Source: Streptomyces sp. NBC_00239 | GTDB lineage: Bacteria; Actinomycetota; Actinomycetes; Streptomycetales; Streptomycetaceae | Reading direction: 5' to 3' | Assembly: GCF_036194065.1 (NCBI RefSeq) | Contig: NZ_CP108095.1 | Location: 8,060,001 to 8,124,000, forward strand | DNA length: 64,000 nt | Part shown: positions 7,904-17,016 of the stretch, in pieces | Layout of the letters: every line of letters begins with the position of its first letter | How positions within the stretch are numbered: the stretch's first letter is position 1 | Program-made: the position numbers and the translations under genes | The notes under the pieces: generated by a model | What the model saw: only the letters and a program-made list of their open reading frames with translations | The model's database searches: none | Told to the model about the DNA's origin: nothing

Positions 7904-9631
7904 ATGTTCCATCGAAGGCCACGCCCCCCACGCACCTCACACACCCCACGCACCTCACGTCTGCCGTCGGGCGACATCGGCCCGCAGCCGTTTGCCGGCC
8001 GCACCGCGAACCGGCCGCCGAGCGCCCTGAGACGTTCCCTCGCCGGGCTGAGCGCCGTCGCCGTCATCGCCACCGGCATGGCGGTCGCCGGATCCGTCTC
8101 GGCCGGGGCCGTCACCACGGAGGGCGCCGCCGCAGAGCTGGTGGCCAACCCCGGCTTCGAGAAAGGGCTCTTGGGCTGGACCTGCTCCAACGGCTCGGGC
8201 GCGACCGTCAGCAGCCCGGTCCGCACCGGCAGCTCCGCGCTCAAGGCCGCGCCGACCGGCCAGGACAACGCCCAGTGCACCCAGACCGTCAGCGTCCAGC
8301 CCAACTCCCAGTACACGCTGAGCGCTTACGTCCAGGGCAGCTACGTCTACCTCGGCGCCACCGGCACCGGCATCACCGGCACCACGTCCACCTGGACGCC
8401 GAACAGCCCGTCGTACGGCCGGCTCAGCGTCGGCTTCACCACCGGGCCGAGCACCACATCGGTGACCGTCTACCTGCACGGCTGGTACGGCCAGCCCGCC
8501 TACCACGCCGACGACGTGTCGCTCACGGGCCCCGGCGGCACCACCCCGCCGACCACCGCGCCGCCGACGACCCCGCCCCCCACGACTCCGCCGCCCACGA
8601 CTGCGCCCCCGACCACCCCGCCGCCTACCACCACGCCCCCGACCACCCAGCCTCCGACCACTCCGCCGCCGGGCGAGACCTGTCCCACGAAGCCCAGGCC
8701 CTCCGGGAAGGTCCTCCAGGGGTACTGGGAGAACTGGGACGGCGCCGCGAACGGCGTCCACCCCGGAATGGGGTGGATCCCCATCACGGACAGCCGGATC
8801 GCCGCGCACGGCTACAACGTCATCAACGCCGCCTTCCCGGTGATCCTCTCGGACGGCACCGTCCTGTGGCAGGACGGCATGGACACCGGCGTCAAGGTCG
8901 CCACGCCCGCCGAGATGTGCCGGGCCAAGGCGGCCGGAGCGACGATCCTCATGTCGATCGGCGGCGCCACCGCCGGAATCGACCTGAGCTCCAGCGCCGT
9001 CGCGGACCGCTTCGTGGCGACCGTCGTCCCCATCCTCAAGAAGTACAACTTCGACGGGATCGACATCGACATCGAGACCGGCCTGTCCGGCAGCGGCAAC
9101 ATCAACACCCTGTCCGCCTCCCAGGCCAACCTGATCCGCATCATCGACGGGGTGCTGGCCCAGATGCCCGCGGGCTTCGGCCTGACCATGGCGCCCGAGA
9201 CCGCGTACGTCACGGGCGGAAGCGTCACCTACGGATCGATCTGGGGCTCCTACCTGCCGATCATCAAGAAGTACGCCGACAACGGGCGGCTGTGGTGGCT
9301 GAACATGCAGTACTACAACGGCAGCATGTACGGCTGCTCCGGCGACTCGTACCAGGCCGGCACCGTGCAGGGCTTCACCGCACAGACCACCTGCCTGAAC
9401 AACGGCCTGGTCATCCAGGGCACCACCATCAAGGTGCCCTACGACAAGCAGGTGCCCGGCCTGCCGGCCCAACCCGGCGCGGGCGGTGGCCACATGACAC
9501 CGAACCTGGTCGGCCAGTCGTGGAACGCCTTCGGCGGCTCGCTCAAGGGCCTCATGACCTGGTCGCTCAACTGGGACGGCTCGAAGGGCTGGAGCTTCGG
9601 CGACAACGTCAAGTCCCTCCAGGCCCGCTGA
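7904..9631 (+). CDS. Secreted GH18 chitinase with N-terminal carbohydrate-binding domain
   Basis: A 575-residue exochitinase. Residues about 40-70 form the signal segment (LAGLSAVAVIATGMAVAG). A beta-sandwich carbohydrate-binding domain follows (NPGFEKGLLGWTC to HADDVSLTGPGG, roughly 78-210). Then comes a Pro/Thr linker of about 45 residues built from TTPPP-type units. The last 310 residues are glycoside hydrolase family 18. The catalytic signature is DGIDIDIETG, whose last acidic residue is the general acid, and SIGG is strand three. The enzyme cleaves chitin outside the cell. The start at ATG 7904 gives a long N-region of about 40 residues, so an internal start is possible. Regulation by the upstream TGGTCCAGACCT box is likely. 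Confidence 0.93.
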   Translation: MFHRRPRPPRTSHTPRTSRLPSGDIGPQPFAGRTANRPPSALRRSLAGLSAVAVIATGMAVAGSVSAGAVTTEGAAAELVANPGFEKGLLGWTCSNGSGATVSSPVRTGSSALKAAPTGQDNAQCTQTVSVQPNSQYTLSAYVQGSYVYLGATGTGITGTTSTWTPNSPSYGRLSVGFTTGPSTTSVTVYLHGWYGQPAYHADDVSLTGPGGTTPPTTAPPTTPPPTTPPPTTAPPTTPPPTTTPPTTQPPTTPPPGETCPTKPRPSGKVLQGYWENWDGAANGVHPGMGWIPITDSRIAAHGYNVINAAFPVILSDGTVLWQDGMDTGVKVATPAEMCRAKAAGATILMSIGGATAGIDLSSSAVADRFVATVVPILKKYNFDGIDIDIETGLSGSGNINTLSASQANLIRIIDGVLAQMPAGFGLTMAPETAYVTGGSVTYGSIWGSYLPIIKKYADNGRLWWLNMQYYNGSMYGCSGDSYQAGTVQGFTAQTTCLNNGLVIQGTTIKVPYDKQVPGLPAQPGAGGGHMTPNLVGQSWNAFGGSLKGLMTWSLNWDGSKGWSFGDNVKSLQAR

Positions 9632-9691
9632 CCGCCCGCACACCGCCCCGCACCACCCCGCACGCTGAGACGAGGTGCACCCACGGCACGG

Positions 9692-9716
9692 CGGCCGCCC
9701 CGAATCGGGGCGGCCG
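9692..9716 (+). terminator. Hairpin after the chitinase gene
   Basis: CGGCCGCCCC and GGGGCGGCCG form a 10-bp perfect stem with a 5-base loop, 60 bases after the chitinase stop. No T-run follows, as is usual in this genus. It separates convergent genes. Confidence 0.65.
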
Positions 9717-9882
9717 TCCGACGGCTTCGCTTCCGGCCTGCGGCACGACGCCATGGTGACCTGCTCCACCGCGGCGAGAGCCCGGCCGAGCTGCCGGGAA
9801 GCAGCCGATCACTCGGGAAGGTGCGCACTTCACGTCCAACCCGAGGTCGATCCAACGGACTTGAGCTGGATCGCTGCTGAGG

Positions 9883-10365
9883 TCAGGAGCCTTCGCTCGG
9901 CCCGGTCCGGTCCCATCCGGGTGCCCGCACGTCGATCGTGAGGCTTCCCGGCGCGAGCTCCTCGCCACAGGTCCGGCACGTCGATGTCGGATCGAGGTCG
10001 TGCTCGGAGCCGGGTCCGCCGTGGTGGCGGAAGGCGACCGGAGGGGTGTCCACCGCCCAGCGGTCGCCCCGAGCCAGCAGCGCGTGCAGGACCGGTGCGA
10101 GATCACGGCCGGCCTCCGTGAGGTGGTATTCGAAGCGCAAGGGGCGCTCGTTGTAGGCGTGGCGCTCGACGACGCCCGCTTCCTCCAGTGCGCGCAGTCT
10201 GGCGGCGAGACGGTCGCGGGGGGCGCCGGTGTTGCGGACGATCTGGTCGAACCGCCGGTTGCCGTAGAAGATCTCGCGGATCGCCAGGAGGGCCCAGCGT
10301 TCGCCGACGAGTTGCAGCGCGGCGGCCGCGGAGCACGGCCGGCCGGGCACCTCGGGGTGCGGCAC
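9883..10365 (-). CDS. HxlR-family winged-helix regulator
   Basis: A 160-residue regulator. The family core is ALQLVGERWALLAIREIFYG, then RFDQIVRNTGAPRDRLAARL and the recognition and wing part NERPLRFEYHLTEAG. A C-terminal extension holds a CRTCGEEL motif, possibly a small metal site. The start is taken at GTG 10365; the open frame continues upstream but there it runs antisense to a transporter fragment. HxlR proteins normally control a divergent neighbour gene. Here that neighbour is a broken MFS transporter, so the regulator may have lost its target. Confidence 0.82.
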   Translation of the reverse strand: MPHPEVPGRPCSAAAALQLVGERWALLAIREIFYGNRRFDQIVRNTGAPRDRLAARLRALEEAGVVERHAYNERPLRFEYHLTEAGRDLAPVLHALLARGDRWAVDTPPVAFRHHGGPGSEHDLDPTSTCRTCGEELAPGSLTIDVRAPGWDRTGPSEGS

Positions 10366-10380
10366 CGTGTTCTCGCCCTG

Positions 10381-10680
10381 CGCTGGGTGTTCATCGTCAA
10401 CGTGCCGGCGGGGATCGCGGCGTTCGTGCTCGGCGTCAAGGTGCAGCCATCGCCCGCGCGTGCCGGGGCGGAGAAGAGTCCGCTGCCCGACCTGTTCGGC
10501 GCCGCCCTTCTCACCGGCTCGATCGCGATGCTCTCGTTCGGCCTGGTCAAGGCTCCGGACTGGGGATGGACGAGCGCCGGCACCCTCGGCGGCCTGGCCG
10601 CCGCGGTGCTGCTCGGCGTCTGGTTCGTCCTGCGCTCGGCCCACCACCCCGTGCCGAACTCCTCGCTGACGTTGTCGTTG
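10381..10680 (+). pseudogene. Internal fragment of a DHA2-type MFS transporter
   Basis: The frame encodes RWVFIVNVPAGIAAFVLG, then LPDLFGAALLTGSIAMLSFG and AAAVLLGVWFVLRSAHHP. These are transmembrane segments about 6-8 of 14-helix EmrB/QacA-type drug exporters, but nothing before or after them is present. The left side abuts the HxlR gene head and the right side runs into unrelated sequence with a frame change. End coordinates are approximate. Confidence 0.7.
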
Positions 10681-10691
10681 AGGGCCTCCAC

Positions 10692-11174
10692 GGACCCGTC
10701 GTGGCACTGGACCACCTCGGAGGCGCCTCCGCCTGGGCCCTCGTCGTCGCCGCGCTCGGCGCGGGAGGGCTCTGCGGCACCGCCCTGTCCCTGAAACTGC
10801 GGATGAGGCGGCCCCTGTTCACCGGCTACGTGGCCATGCTCGCGGGCGCGGGCCCCACCCTGCTCCTCTTCGCCGTGCCCGCGCCGCTGTACGTCCTGGC
10901 CGTCTCCGAGTTCGTCTCCGGCATGGCCATCGCCGTCTTCACCGCCGTGGAATCGGCGGCGATCGCCAAGGAAGTGCCCCGCGAACTCCTCTCGCGCGTG
11001 GACGCCGTGAACCGCTTCGGCTCGATGGCACTGCGGCCGCTGGGAACCGCCCTGATCGGTCCGGTCGCCGCGGCGTGCGGGGTGCCCCTGACCCTGGTCT
11101 GCGCGGCCGCTTTGTCCCTGCTCGCAATGACCGTTCCGCTACTCGTCAAGGACGTCAGGAACATGATCGAGTAA
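10692..11174 (+). pseudogene. C-terminal half of a second MFS exporter (MFS_3-like)
   Basis: About 160 residues in a different frame from the preceding fragment: GPVVALDHLGGASAWALVV, then FTGYVAMLAGAGPTLLLFAV, KEVPRELLSRVDAVNRFGSM and a final two helices. This is the C-terminal six-helix bundle of a 12-helix exporter of the enterobactin/macrolide-efflux type. The N-terminal half is missing and there is no suitable start, so it is a remnant. Together with the preceding fragment it makes a chimera of two transporter families. Confidence 0.72.
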
Positions 11175-11228
11175 GACGATCCCCCCACTGCCCCGCCCCG
11201 ACCACGGACGATCACCGAGGACGACCAC

Positions 11229-11975
11229 GTGACCGATCACCCGCCCCACCCCGTGCCCCGACCCGCCCCCGCCGGGCCGCCGATCCTGATGGCGGACCCC
11301 CGCGTGACGGCCATCCCGGTCACCGGATCCGACGAGGTACTCGTCGACCTGCGCACCCGGCCGTACGTGCGCGTCGACCCGCGCAAGGCCGACCCGTACG
11401 GGCACTACGCGCACGTACGGGAGGACGTGGCCCGCCGCCTCGCGCACGCCGCCGCCATGCTCCCCGCCGGACTGGCCTTCCTCTTCGTCGAGGGCTACCG
11501 GCCGCCCGACCTCCAGCAGCACTACTTCACCGCCTACCGCGACCGACTGCGGGACCTGCGGCCCGACCTGGACGAGTCCGCGCTGCACCTCGCGGCCAGC
11601 CGGTACGTGTCACCCCCGGAGATCGCACCGCACTCGGCCGGCTCCGCCATCGACCTGACCCTGTGCACCGAAGACGGCCTCGAACTGCCCATGGGCACGA
11701 CCGTCAACGCCTCGCCCGAGGACAGCGGCCTGCGCTGCTACACGGCGGCCCAGGACATCGACACGCAGAGCAGGGCCAACCGGGAGCTGCTCGGCAGCGT
11801 CCTCACCGCGGCCGGATTCGTCAACTACCCCACCGAGTGGTGGCACTGGTCGTACGGGGACCGTTACTGGGCCCTGAGCACGGGCCGCGACAGCGCCCCC
11901 TACGGGCCGGTCCTGCGCGACCCGGACCCCTCGCCCCCGACCGGTGACGGCGCCGTCGACGAGGTCGCCCGGTGA
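11229..11975 (+). CDS. VanX-like D-alanyl-D-alanine dipeptidase (peptidase family M15D)
   Basis: A 248-residue zinc dipeptidase, GTG start at 11229. Metal and catalytic motifs are present: HSAGSAIDLTL (family pattern SxHxxGxAxD) and EWWHWSYGDRYW, whose Glu is the catalytic base and His the third zinc ligand. ANRELLGSVLTAAGFVNYPT is also typical. VanX-type enzymes hydrolyse D-Ala-D-Ala or other D,D/L,D dipeptides from cell wall. No vanH/vanA ligase lies nearby, so wall recycling or release is more likely than glycopeptide resistance. It overlaps the next gene by GTGA. Confidence 0.9.
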   Translation: MTDHPPHPVPRPAPAGPPILMADPRVTAIPVTGSDEVLVDLRTRPYVRVDPRKADPYGHYAHVREDVARRLAHAAAMLPAGLAFLFVEGYRPPDLQQHYFTAYRDRLRDLRPDLDESALHLAASRYVSPPEIAPHSAGSAIDLTLCTEDGLELPMGTTVNASPEDSGLRCYTAAQDIDTQSRANRELLGSVLTAAGFVNYPTEWWHWSYGDRYWALSTGRDSAPYGPVLRDPDPSPPTGDGAVDEVAR

Positions 11976-12655
11976 CCTCCACGACACCCCCTCCCACCGC
12001 GTCCCCCGCCCCGTTCCGCCCGGTCCGCCACGAGGTCCCGTACTTCGCGCAGTGGGAGACGCCCGAGCTGGTCGCCGAGATCGTAACGGACCGCCTCGAC
12101 GCGGCAGACGACCCGAACTGGCGTGCCTCCGGAGCCGATTCGCCCGAGGAGTACCGGTTCTGGTCCTGGCGGGTGTGCGGCATGGCCTGCCTGCGGATGG
12201 CGCTGACCCACTGGGGCATCGACGCGCCCCCGAACGTCACCCTCGGCAAGGAGTACCTGGAAGCCGGCGCGTACGTCCCCAAGGACGGCGGCCTGCACGG
12301 GCTCATCTACGAGCCGTTCGCCCGCCACACCCGGGCCCGCTTCGGCCTCCATGCCGAATCCCGGCCCCACCTCCCGCTGAGCGAGGTGGCGCAGCAGTTG
12401 CGGGCCGGCCGCCTCGTCATGCTCTCCGTGCATCCCGGCGTCCGCAGCGCCGACGCCGAACCGCCGCAGCGCGGCGGGCACCTGGTGCTGGCGGTGGGCG
12501 CGGACGAGGAATCCGTCACGATCCACAACCCGTCCGGCTGGCACGGCACTTCGCAGGAGTTCGCCGCCGTCCCCTGGCCGGTGATGCGCCGGTACTACGC
12601 GGAACGCGGCGTACTGCTCGGGCCGGGCGACCGGTCGTCGCCCGCATCCACGTAG
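11972..12655 (+). CDS. C39-like cysteine peptidase
   Basis: A 227-residue papain-fold peptidase of the C39_2 type. The nucleophile Cys lies in FWSWRVCGMACLRMAL, the His in RGGHLVLAVGAD, and the supporting Asn in IHNPSG. There is no signal peptide or membrane segment, so it is probably cytoplasmic or exported by an unknown route. It starts at GTG 11972 inside the dipeptidase stop codon (GTGA) and ends 21 bases before the large fusion gene, which makes an operon of three hydrolases. Confidence 0.85.
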   Translation: MTSTTPPPTASPAPFRPVRHEVPYFAQWETPELVAEIVTDRLDAADDPNWRASGADSPEEYRFWSWRVCGMACLRMALTHWGIDAPPNVTLGKEYLEAGAYVPKDGGLHGLIYEPFARHTRARFGLHAESRPHLPLSEVAQQLRAGRLVMLSVHPGVRSADAEPPQRGGHLVLAVGADEESVTIHNPSGWHGTSQEFAAVPWPVMRRYYAERGVLLGPGDRSSPAST

Positions 12656-12676
12656 ACCGAGAGGAAACGCACTCCC

Positions 12677-15600
12677 ATGCCCACCCCGAGATCTCGATCC
12701 GGGCCGATCCGGCCCAGAGCACGCACCGTCACGCAACTCGTGTGCCTGCTGATGCTCGCCACGTCCCTCGTCGTCCTGAGGCCCGACCGGGCGCACGCCG
12801 CGCTCCCCGAGCCGACGCTGAACGCCATCACCTTCAACATGCAGGGCGGCACCCGGTGGGGCACGGTCAGGGACAGCCTGATCAAGAACGCCGACCTCGT
12901 GGCCCTGCAGGAGGCCACGACCCCGCCGGGCGACTACACCCAGAGCCAGTCGATCCTCAGCAACAACGGTGACCAGACGACCACGGCGACCGGTCTCCCC
13001 AGCCTCAAGTACCAGCTGTACAAGAACGGCTGGGGCAAGCCCGGCCGGGAGGAAGGCGTACAGCAGGGAGAGCTCTACTACCTCAACATCCTCGACAAGG
13101 ACAAATGGGGCCAGCCCGGCGGCCCCGGCGGCGGCGACGTCGACCCCGACGCCATGGTGAACGCGCAGAAGTCCATGGCGATATGGGTGCGCACCCCCCT
13201 GACCAACCCCGAGATCAAGATCATCACGCCGCAGGGCGACAACAAGAAGTGGATCCGCTCGCGTCCCGCGTTCGGCCTGAAGGTCGACGGGGTGTGGTAC
13301 TTCAACATCCACGCGGCCTCGATCCGCACGGACGACGCGCTGAACGCCCACAGCGCGGCCCTCGTGGCCGCCATCGACCACGAGATGGCGGGCCAGCCGT
13401 GGCGCGCCCTGGGTGACTTCAACAACGTGGCCACCACCACCATCCCGGTGTTCCCCCCGTACTACGCGAAGGTGGACGGCAACCCGTTCGGCGCCCCTTC
13501 CCCCACGCAGTACTCGAAGGGCGCATCGCTCGACTACATGCTCTCCAAGCAGCCGATGGCGAACCTCGCCGTGTCGACCAGCTCGAACAACGGCGGGTCC
13601 GACCACTATCCGGTGAGATTCGCCCACGCGAACAGTCCGACGTGCGGCTGGGGCTGGAGCGACACACCCACCGTGTACAGCCCGAGAGCCGGCACCCCGG
13701 TGGCCTCCCGCGCCGCCGCGGCCGCCACGGGCAGCGACGCCGACGCCTGCGGCATGACCCCGGCGGTGGTCTCCATGGGCGACAGCTACATCTCCGGTGA
13801 GGCCGGCCGGTGGGCGGGCAACGCCAACAGCCGTGCCGAGGGCTCGGCCTGGGGCACGGACCGTTCCGCCGTCGAGTGCAACGCGGACGAAAGCACCTGC
13901 AAGCACGACCTGGCCCGGGTCTACGGTGACACCTCGTACGAGCAGAAGCCGGGCGCGGCGTGCGACCGCTCCGACTCCGCCGAGATCCAGGGCGTCGAAC
14001 TCGGCGGTCTCACCGGAGCCCAGCGGTACAACATCTCGTGCTCCGGAGCGACGACCGCGAACGTCCTGTCGGAGCCGTTCAAGGGCCAGCGGCCGCAGAT
14101 CGAGGAACTGCGCGACATCGCGGCCCGGCACGAGGTCGGTCTGGTCGTGCTGTCCGTCGGCGGCAACGACCTGCGGTTCTCCGAGATCCTCGCCGACTGC
14201 GCGAAGGCCTACCTGTACCCCTCGTTCAACAACAAGGGGTGCATAGCCGCGCAGGAGGAGACCTTCGCGGGCGCGCTCGGAACGGTCGGGGCGAACGTCG
14301 TGAAGTCCCTTGAGGCGATCCGCGCGACCCTGCGGGCGGCCGGACAGGAGGACGACAGCTACCACATCGTGCTGCAGTCCTACCCGAACCCGCTGCCGAA
14401 GGGCGCCGAGAACCGCTACCCGGAGAACTCCTCCAACCCGTTCCAGAAGTACGGGCGTTACTGGCAGGGCGGCTGCCCGTTCCTGGACAAGGACAGCGAC
14501 TGGGCGCACGACTCGGTCATCCCGAGGATCAGCACCATGCTCGCGGGTGCGGCCGAGCGGGCCCAGGTGTCCTTCCTCGACCTGCAGAACGCCTTCACCG
14601 GGCACGAACTGTGCGCGAAGACCGCGCAGCAGGCCGACACCTCCCACACCACGGCCCGCCCGCTCGACGCGGCGCGCGCCGAGTGGGTGCGGTGGGTCCC
14701 CTACCTGAGCGAGGAGACCAAGGACATCGGCTGGACGGCCCAGGGCAACCAGCAGGAGGCCGTCCATCCCAACCACTACGGACAGCAGGCGCTGGCCGCC
14801 TGCCTCACCAAGATGGTGGGAGCCCTCGACGCCTTCCCCGTCACCTCGCGGTGCACCGGCCGGACCGGTGTCCCCCCGGACAGCCTGGACGACACCAGCC
14901 AGTTGCTCGCCAGGGGCAACCGGCGCGGCCCCGTCGAGGGACTGCCCGACTGGAGCCGCGCGGGATACCACGGCGGCGAACGCCTGCCGAGCAGCTCGGC
15001 CCGCAGCCAGGACCCTCGCTGCCGCATCACCCCCGGGGCCCTCGCCAGTCAGTACGGGGTGAGGCCCGACGACGGGCAGGACGACACGGCGGGCATCCAG
15101 CGGGCCATCGACCACATCCGCACCGACTGCACTCCGCAGGCCTCCCGGAGCCGACTGTCCTCGATCGAACTGCCCCGCGGCACGGTCGACGTCAGCAAGC
15201 AGCTGAGCGTGGACGCCTCCTACCTCGTCATCCGCGGGCAGGGGGCCGGCTTCGGCAGCGGCACCCGCATCGTCTTCCGGCCGGACGCCGCGACCCGCTA
15301 CGACACCCTGTACAAGGGGAGCAACGAGCCGACCCCCTCACGGTGGGACCAGGACGCCATGGTCCACGAGTGCCCGGCCAGACTCGGCGGCGGAATCCGC
15401 GGCAAGGGCGGCTGGATGTGGCCGGGCCGCGGCCTGTTCCGCGTGCAGACGCGTGAGGTGTCCGCCAAGCACCTGCGCATGTGCGGCCCGATGTCCGGTG
15501 TGCCGGAGAACCGGCGGGACATCTTCGAAGGCTCGATCAACCAGCACTGGGAATCGGGCGTGGAGGTCGCCGGGACCGCGGCGGACCCCCTCTACGCGGC

Positions 15601-16846
15601 GCGTCAGGGCGACCGGACGATCCAGCTCAAGTCCACTGCGGACATGCCCCAGTTCAGGCCGGGCAACGACCTGTGGGTCGGCGCCGCCAACAGCCTGAAG
15701 TTCTACGAGCTCCAGCAGGTCGACACCGCGAAGAGCCCCCTCGAAGACCTGCACATGCGGCAGCAGGTGTTCACGATCTCCTCGGTCGACGCCGCCCAGC
15801 GCACCGTCACCATCGACAGGCCCCTGGAGTTCGACGTACCCGTCAACTCGGTCTCCGACGGATCGCCGCCGCTGACCCCGGGCGCCCCGCCCTACGCCAG
15901 CAAGGTCACCCCCCTCAGGATGATCACGGACGTCGGGTTCGAGGACTTCGCCTTCACCCAGCAGCTCGACCAAATGCCCAAGCTGGGCGGGGGCACCTAC
16001 CAGGTCAGCGGGGACTGCGCGACCGGGGCGGCGAGCTGCCCGACCCACAACTACGGCAACCTCGCCCCCGAGTACGCCATGCACGGGATCGTCTTCAAGT
16101 GGGCCGCGGACTCCTGGGTTCGCGGAGTCCACGGCGAGATGACGGGCTCCCATCCGATCGTCACCGAGGTCGCCAAGAACCTCCAGATCGAGCACAACCG
16201 GTTCGACGGCGCCTGGAACAAGGGCAAGGGCGGCAACGGCTACCTCCGCGGCTCGCGCGTGTGGGACTCCCTCTACGCCTTCAACACGACCCGGAACCTG
16301 CGCCACTTCACCTTCCAGTGGTCCGCCTCCAACAACGTCGTGATCGGCAACGACTTCGACTCGGACCTCAACCTCCACGGCGGCTGGGAGCGCCGCAACC
16401 TCTTCGAGAACAACGCCGTCCGGGTCCCCTTCGAGCACAGGTCGGGGAGTTGCAGCGCCAACTGCGGCGGCGAGGGCGGGGCGAGCGACCTGGGCACCTG
16501 GTGGCCGATCTACTGGGCCGCGGGCAACAAGGCGGTCAAGTGGTCCGGATCCAGCGGCCCGCAGAACGTCTTCTTCCACAACACCCTGGCCAAGCAGACG
16601 AAGGCGGGCGGAGCGTACGAGGACTACAACCCCTACTCGCGCTCGCACAAGGTCTTCCAGTTCGGATCGGATGCCGGTGACGCGAGCAGGTTCACGCACC
16701 TGACGCAGTTCGGCACCGCCATCTTCGACTGGGCCGACATGGAGAACCACGACTACACCGGTGGCCTGGGCGTGAACGACTCCCTGAGCAACGGCACCGA
16801 TTCCCTCTTCCTGAAGTTCCTCCCCGAGTCCCGACAACCCCGTTAG
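12677..16846 (+). CDS. Exported three-domain protein: CdtB-like nuclease/phosphatase, SGNH hydrolase, beta-helix
   Basis: A 1389-residue protein. Residues 17-41 form a signal peptide (VTQLVCLLMLATSLVVL ... AHAA). Domain 1 (about 48-315) is an endonuclease/exonuclease/phosphatase fold: Asn54 in FNMQGG, Glu79 in ALQEA, Asn210/His212 in FNIHAAS, Asp247/Asn249 in GDFNN and Asp309/His310 in SDHYPV. These are the metal and catalytic residues of DNase I and CdtB. Domain 2 (about 360-715) is an SGNH esterase/lipase: Ser370 in SMGDSYISGE, Gly496/Asn497 in VGGNDL and His697/His700 in VHPNHYG. Domain 3 (about 783 to the end) is a right-handed beta-helix of the pectate-lyase superfamily, beginning YGVRPDDGQDDTAGIQRAID. 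All three active sites look intact. It is the last gene of a hydrolase operon and is closed by a strong terminator. Confidence 0.87.
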   Translation: MPTPRSRSGPIRPRARTVTQLVCLLMLATSLVVLRPDRAHAALPEPTLNAITFNMQGGTRWGTVRDSLIKNADLVALQEATTPPGDYTQSQSILSNNGDQTTTATGLPSLKYQLYKNGWGKPGREEGVQQGELYYLNILDKDKWGQPGGPGGGDVDPDAMVNAQKSMAIWVRTPLTNPEIKIITPQGDNKKWIRSRPAFGLKVDGVWYFNIHAASIRTDDALNAHSAALVAAIDHEMAGQPWRALGDFNNVATTTIPVFPPYYAKVDGNPFGAPSPTQYSKGASLDYMLSKQPMANLAVSTSSNNGGSDHYPVRFAHANSPTCGWGWSDTPTVYSPRAGTPVASRAAAAATGSDADACGMTPAVVSMGDSYISGEAGRWAGNANSRAEGSAWGTDRSAVECNADESTCKHDLARVYGDTSYEQKPGAACDRSDSAEIQGVELGGLTGAQRYNISCSGATTANVLSEPFKGQRPQIEELRDIAARHEVGLVVLSVGGNDLRFSEILADCAKAYLYPSFNNKGCIAAQEETFAGALGTVGANVVKSLEAIRATLRAAGQEDDSYHIVLQSYPNPLPKGAENRYPENSSNPFQKYGRYWQGGCPFLDKDSDWAHDSVIPRISTMLAGAAERAQVSFLDLQNAFTGHELCAKTAQQADTSHTTARPLDAARAEWVRWVPYLSEETKDIGWTAQGNQQEAVHPNHYGQQALAACLTKMVGALDAFPVTSRCTGRTGVPPDSLDDTSQLLARGNRRGPVEGLPDWSRAGYHGGERLPSSSARSQDPRCRITPGALASQYGVRPDDGQDDTAGIQRAIDHIRTDCTPQASRSRLSSIELPRGTVDVSKQLSVDASYLVIRGQGAGFGSGTRIVFRPDAATRYDTLYKGSNEPTPSRWDQDAMVHECPARLGGGIRGKGGWMWPGRGLFRVQTREVSAKHLRMCGPMSGVPENRRDIFEGSINQHWESGVEVAGTAADPLYAARQGDRTIQLKSTADMPQFRPGNDLWVGAANSLKFYELQQVDTAKSPLEDLHMRQQVFTISSVDAAQRTVTIDRPLEFDVPVNSVSDGSPPLTPGAPPYASKVTPLRMITDVGFEDFAFTQQLDQMPKLGGGTYQVSGDCATGAASCPTHNYGNLAPEYAMHGIVFKWAADSWVRGVHGEMTGSHPIVTEVAKNLQIEHNRFDGAWNKGKGGNGYLRGSRVWDSLYAFNTTRNLRHFTFQWSASNNVVIGNDFDSDLNLHGGWERRNLFENNAVRVPFEHRSGSCSANCGGEGGASDLGTWWPIYWAAGNKAVKWSGSSGPQNVFFHNTLAKQTKAGGAYEDYNPYSRSHKVFQFGSDAGDASRFTHLTQFGTAIFDWADMENHDYTGGLGVNDSLSNGTDSLFLKFLPESRQPR

Positions 16847-16856
16847 CCCTCCCGAC

Positions 16857-16892
16857 ACCGAGGCCCCCCGGCACGCGCCGGGGGGCCTCGGT
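16857..16892 (+). terminator. Strong hairpin terminator of the hydrolase operon
   Basis: ACCGAGGCCCCCCGGC and GCCGGGGGGCCTCGGT are perfect 16-bp inverted arms with a 4-base ACGC loop, 10 bases after the stop codon. Confidence 0.9.
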
Positions 16893-16986
16893 CGTGCGCG
16901 CCTCGTCCGGGAAGAGCAGGCGGGGTGGTCCGGGACACCCGGGCCGGACAGCAACTTCCGGGAGTCCCCGCGAAATGCCCTTGCAC

Positions 16987-17010
16987 AATGGTCAAGAAAC
17001 GTTGACCATT
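16987..17010. promoter_or_regulatory. 9-bp palindrome directly before the ArsR start
   Basis: AATGGTCAA and TTGACCATT are perfect inverted arms around GAAACG, ending six bases before ATG 17017. The position would let a bound dimer block transcription of the regulator-transporter operon. TTGACC may also serve as part of the -35 region. Confidence 0.65.
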
Positions 17011-17016
17011 ACTCAC

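Noticed and set aside
8544-8680. Regular ACCACCCCGCC-type repeats that look like an array
   Set aside because: They encode the Pro/Thr linker of the chitinase in frame; there is no CRISPR spacing and no cas gene.
7955-9769. A 604-codon minus-strand frame across the chitinase
   Set aside because: Low-complexity Gly/Arg translation opposite a clear GH18 gene.
11229-11975. A glycopeptide-resistance (van) cluster
   Set aside because: Only a VanX-like dipeptidase is present; vanH and vanA ligase genes and a VanRS pair are not adjacent.
11900-15115. A 1071-codon open frame on the minus strand
   Set aside because: It is the antisense shadow of the C39 and fusion genes, is Val/Gly/Arg-rich and has no recognisable motif. 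Long antisense frames are expected at this GC content.
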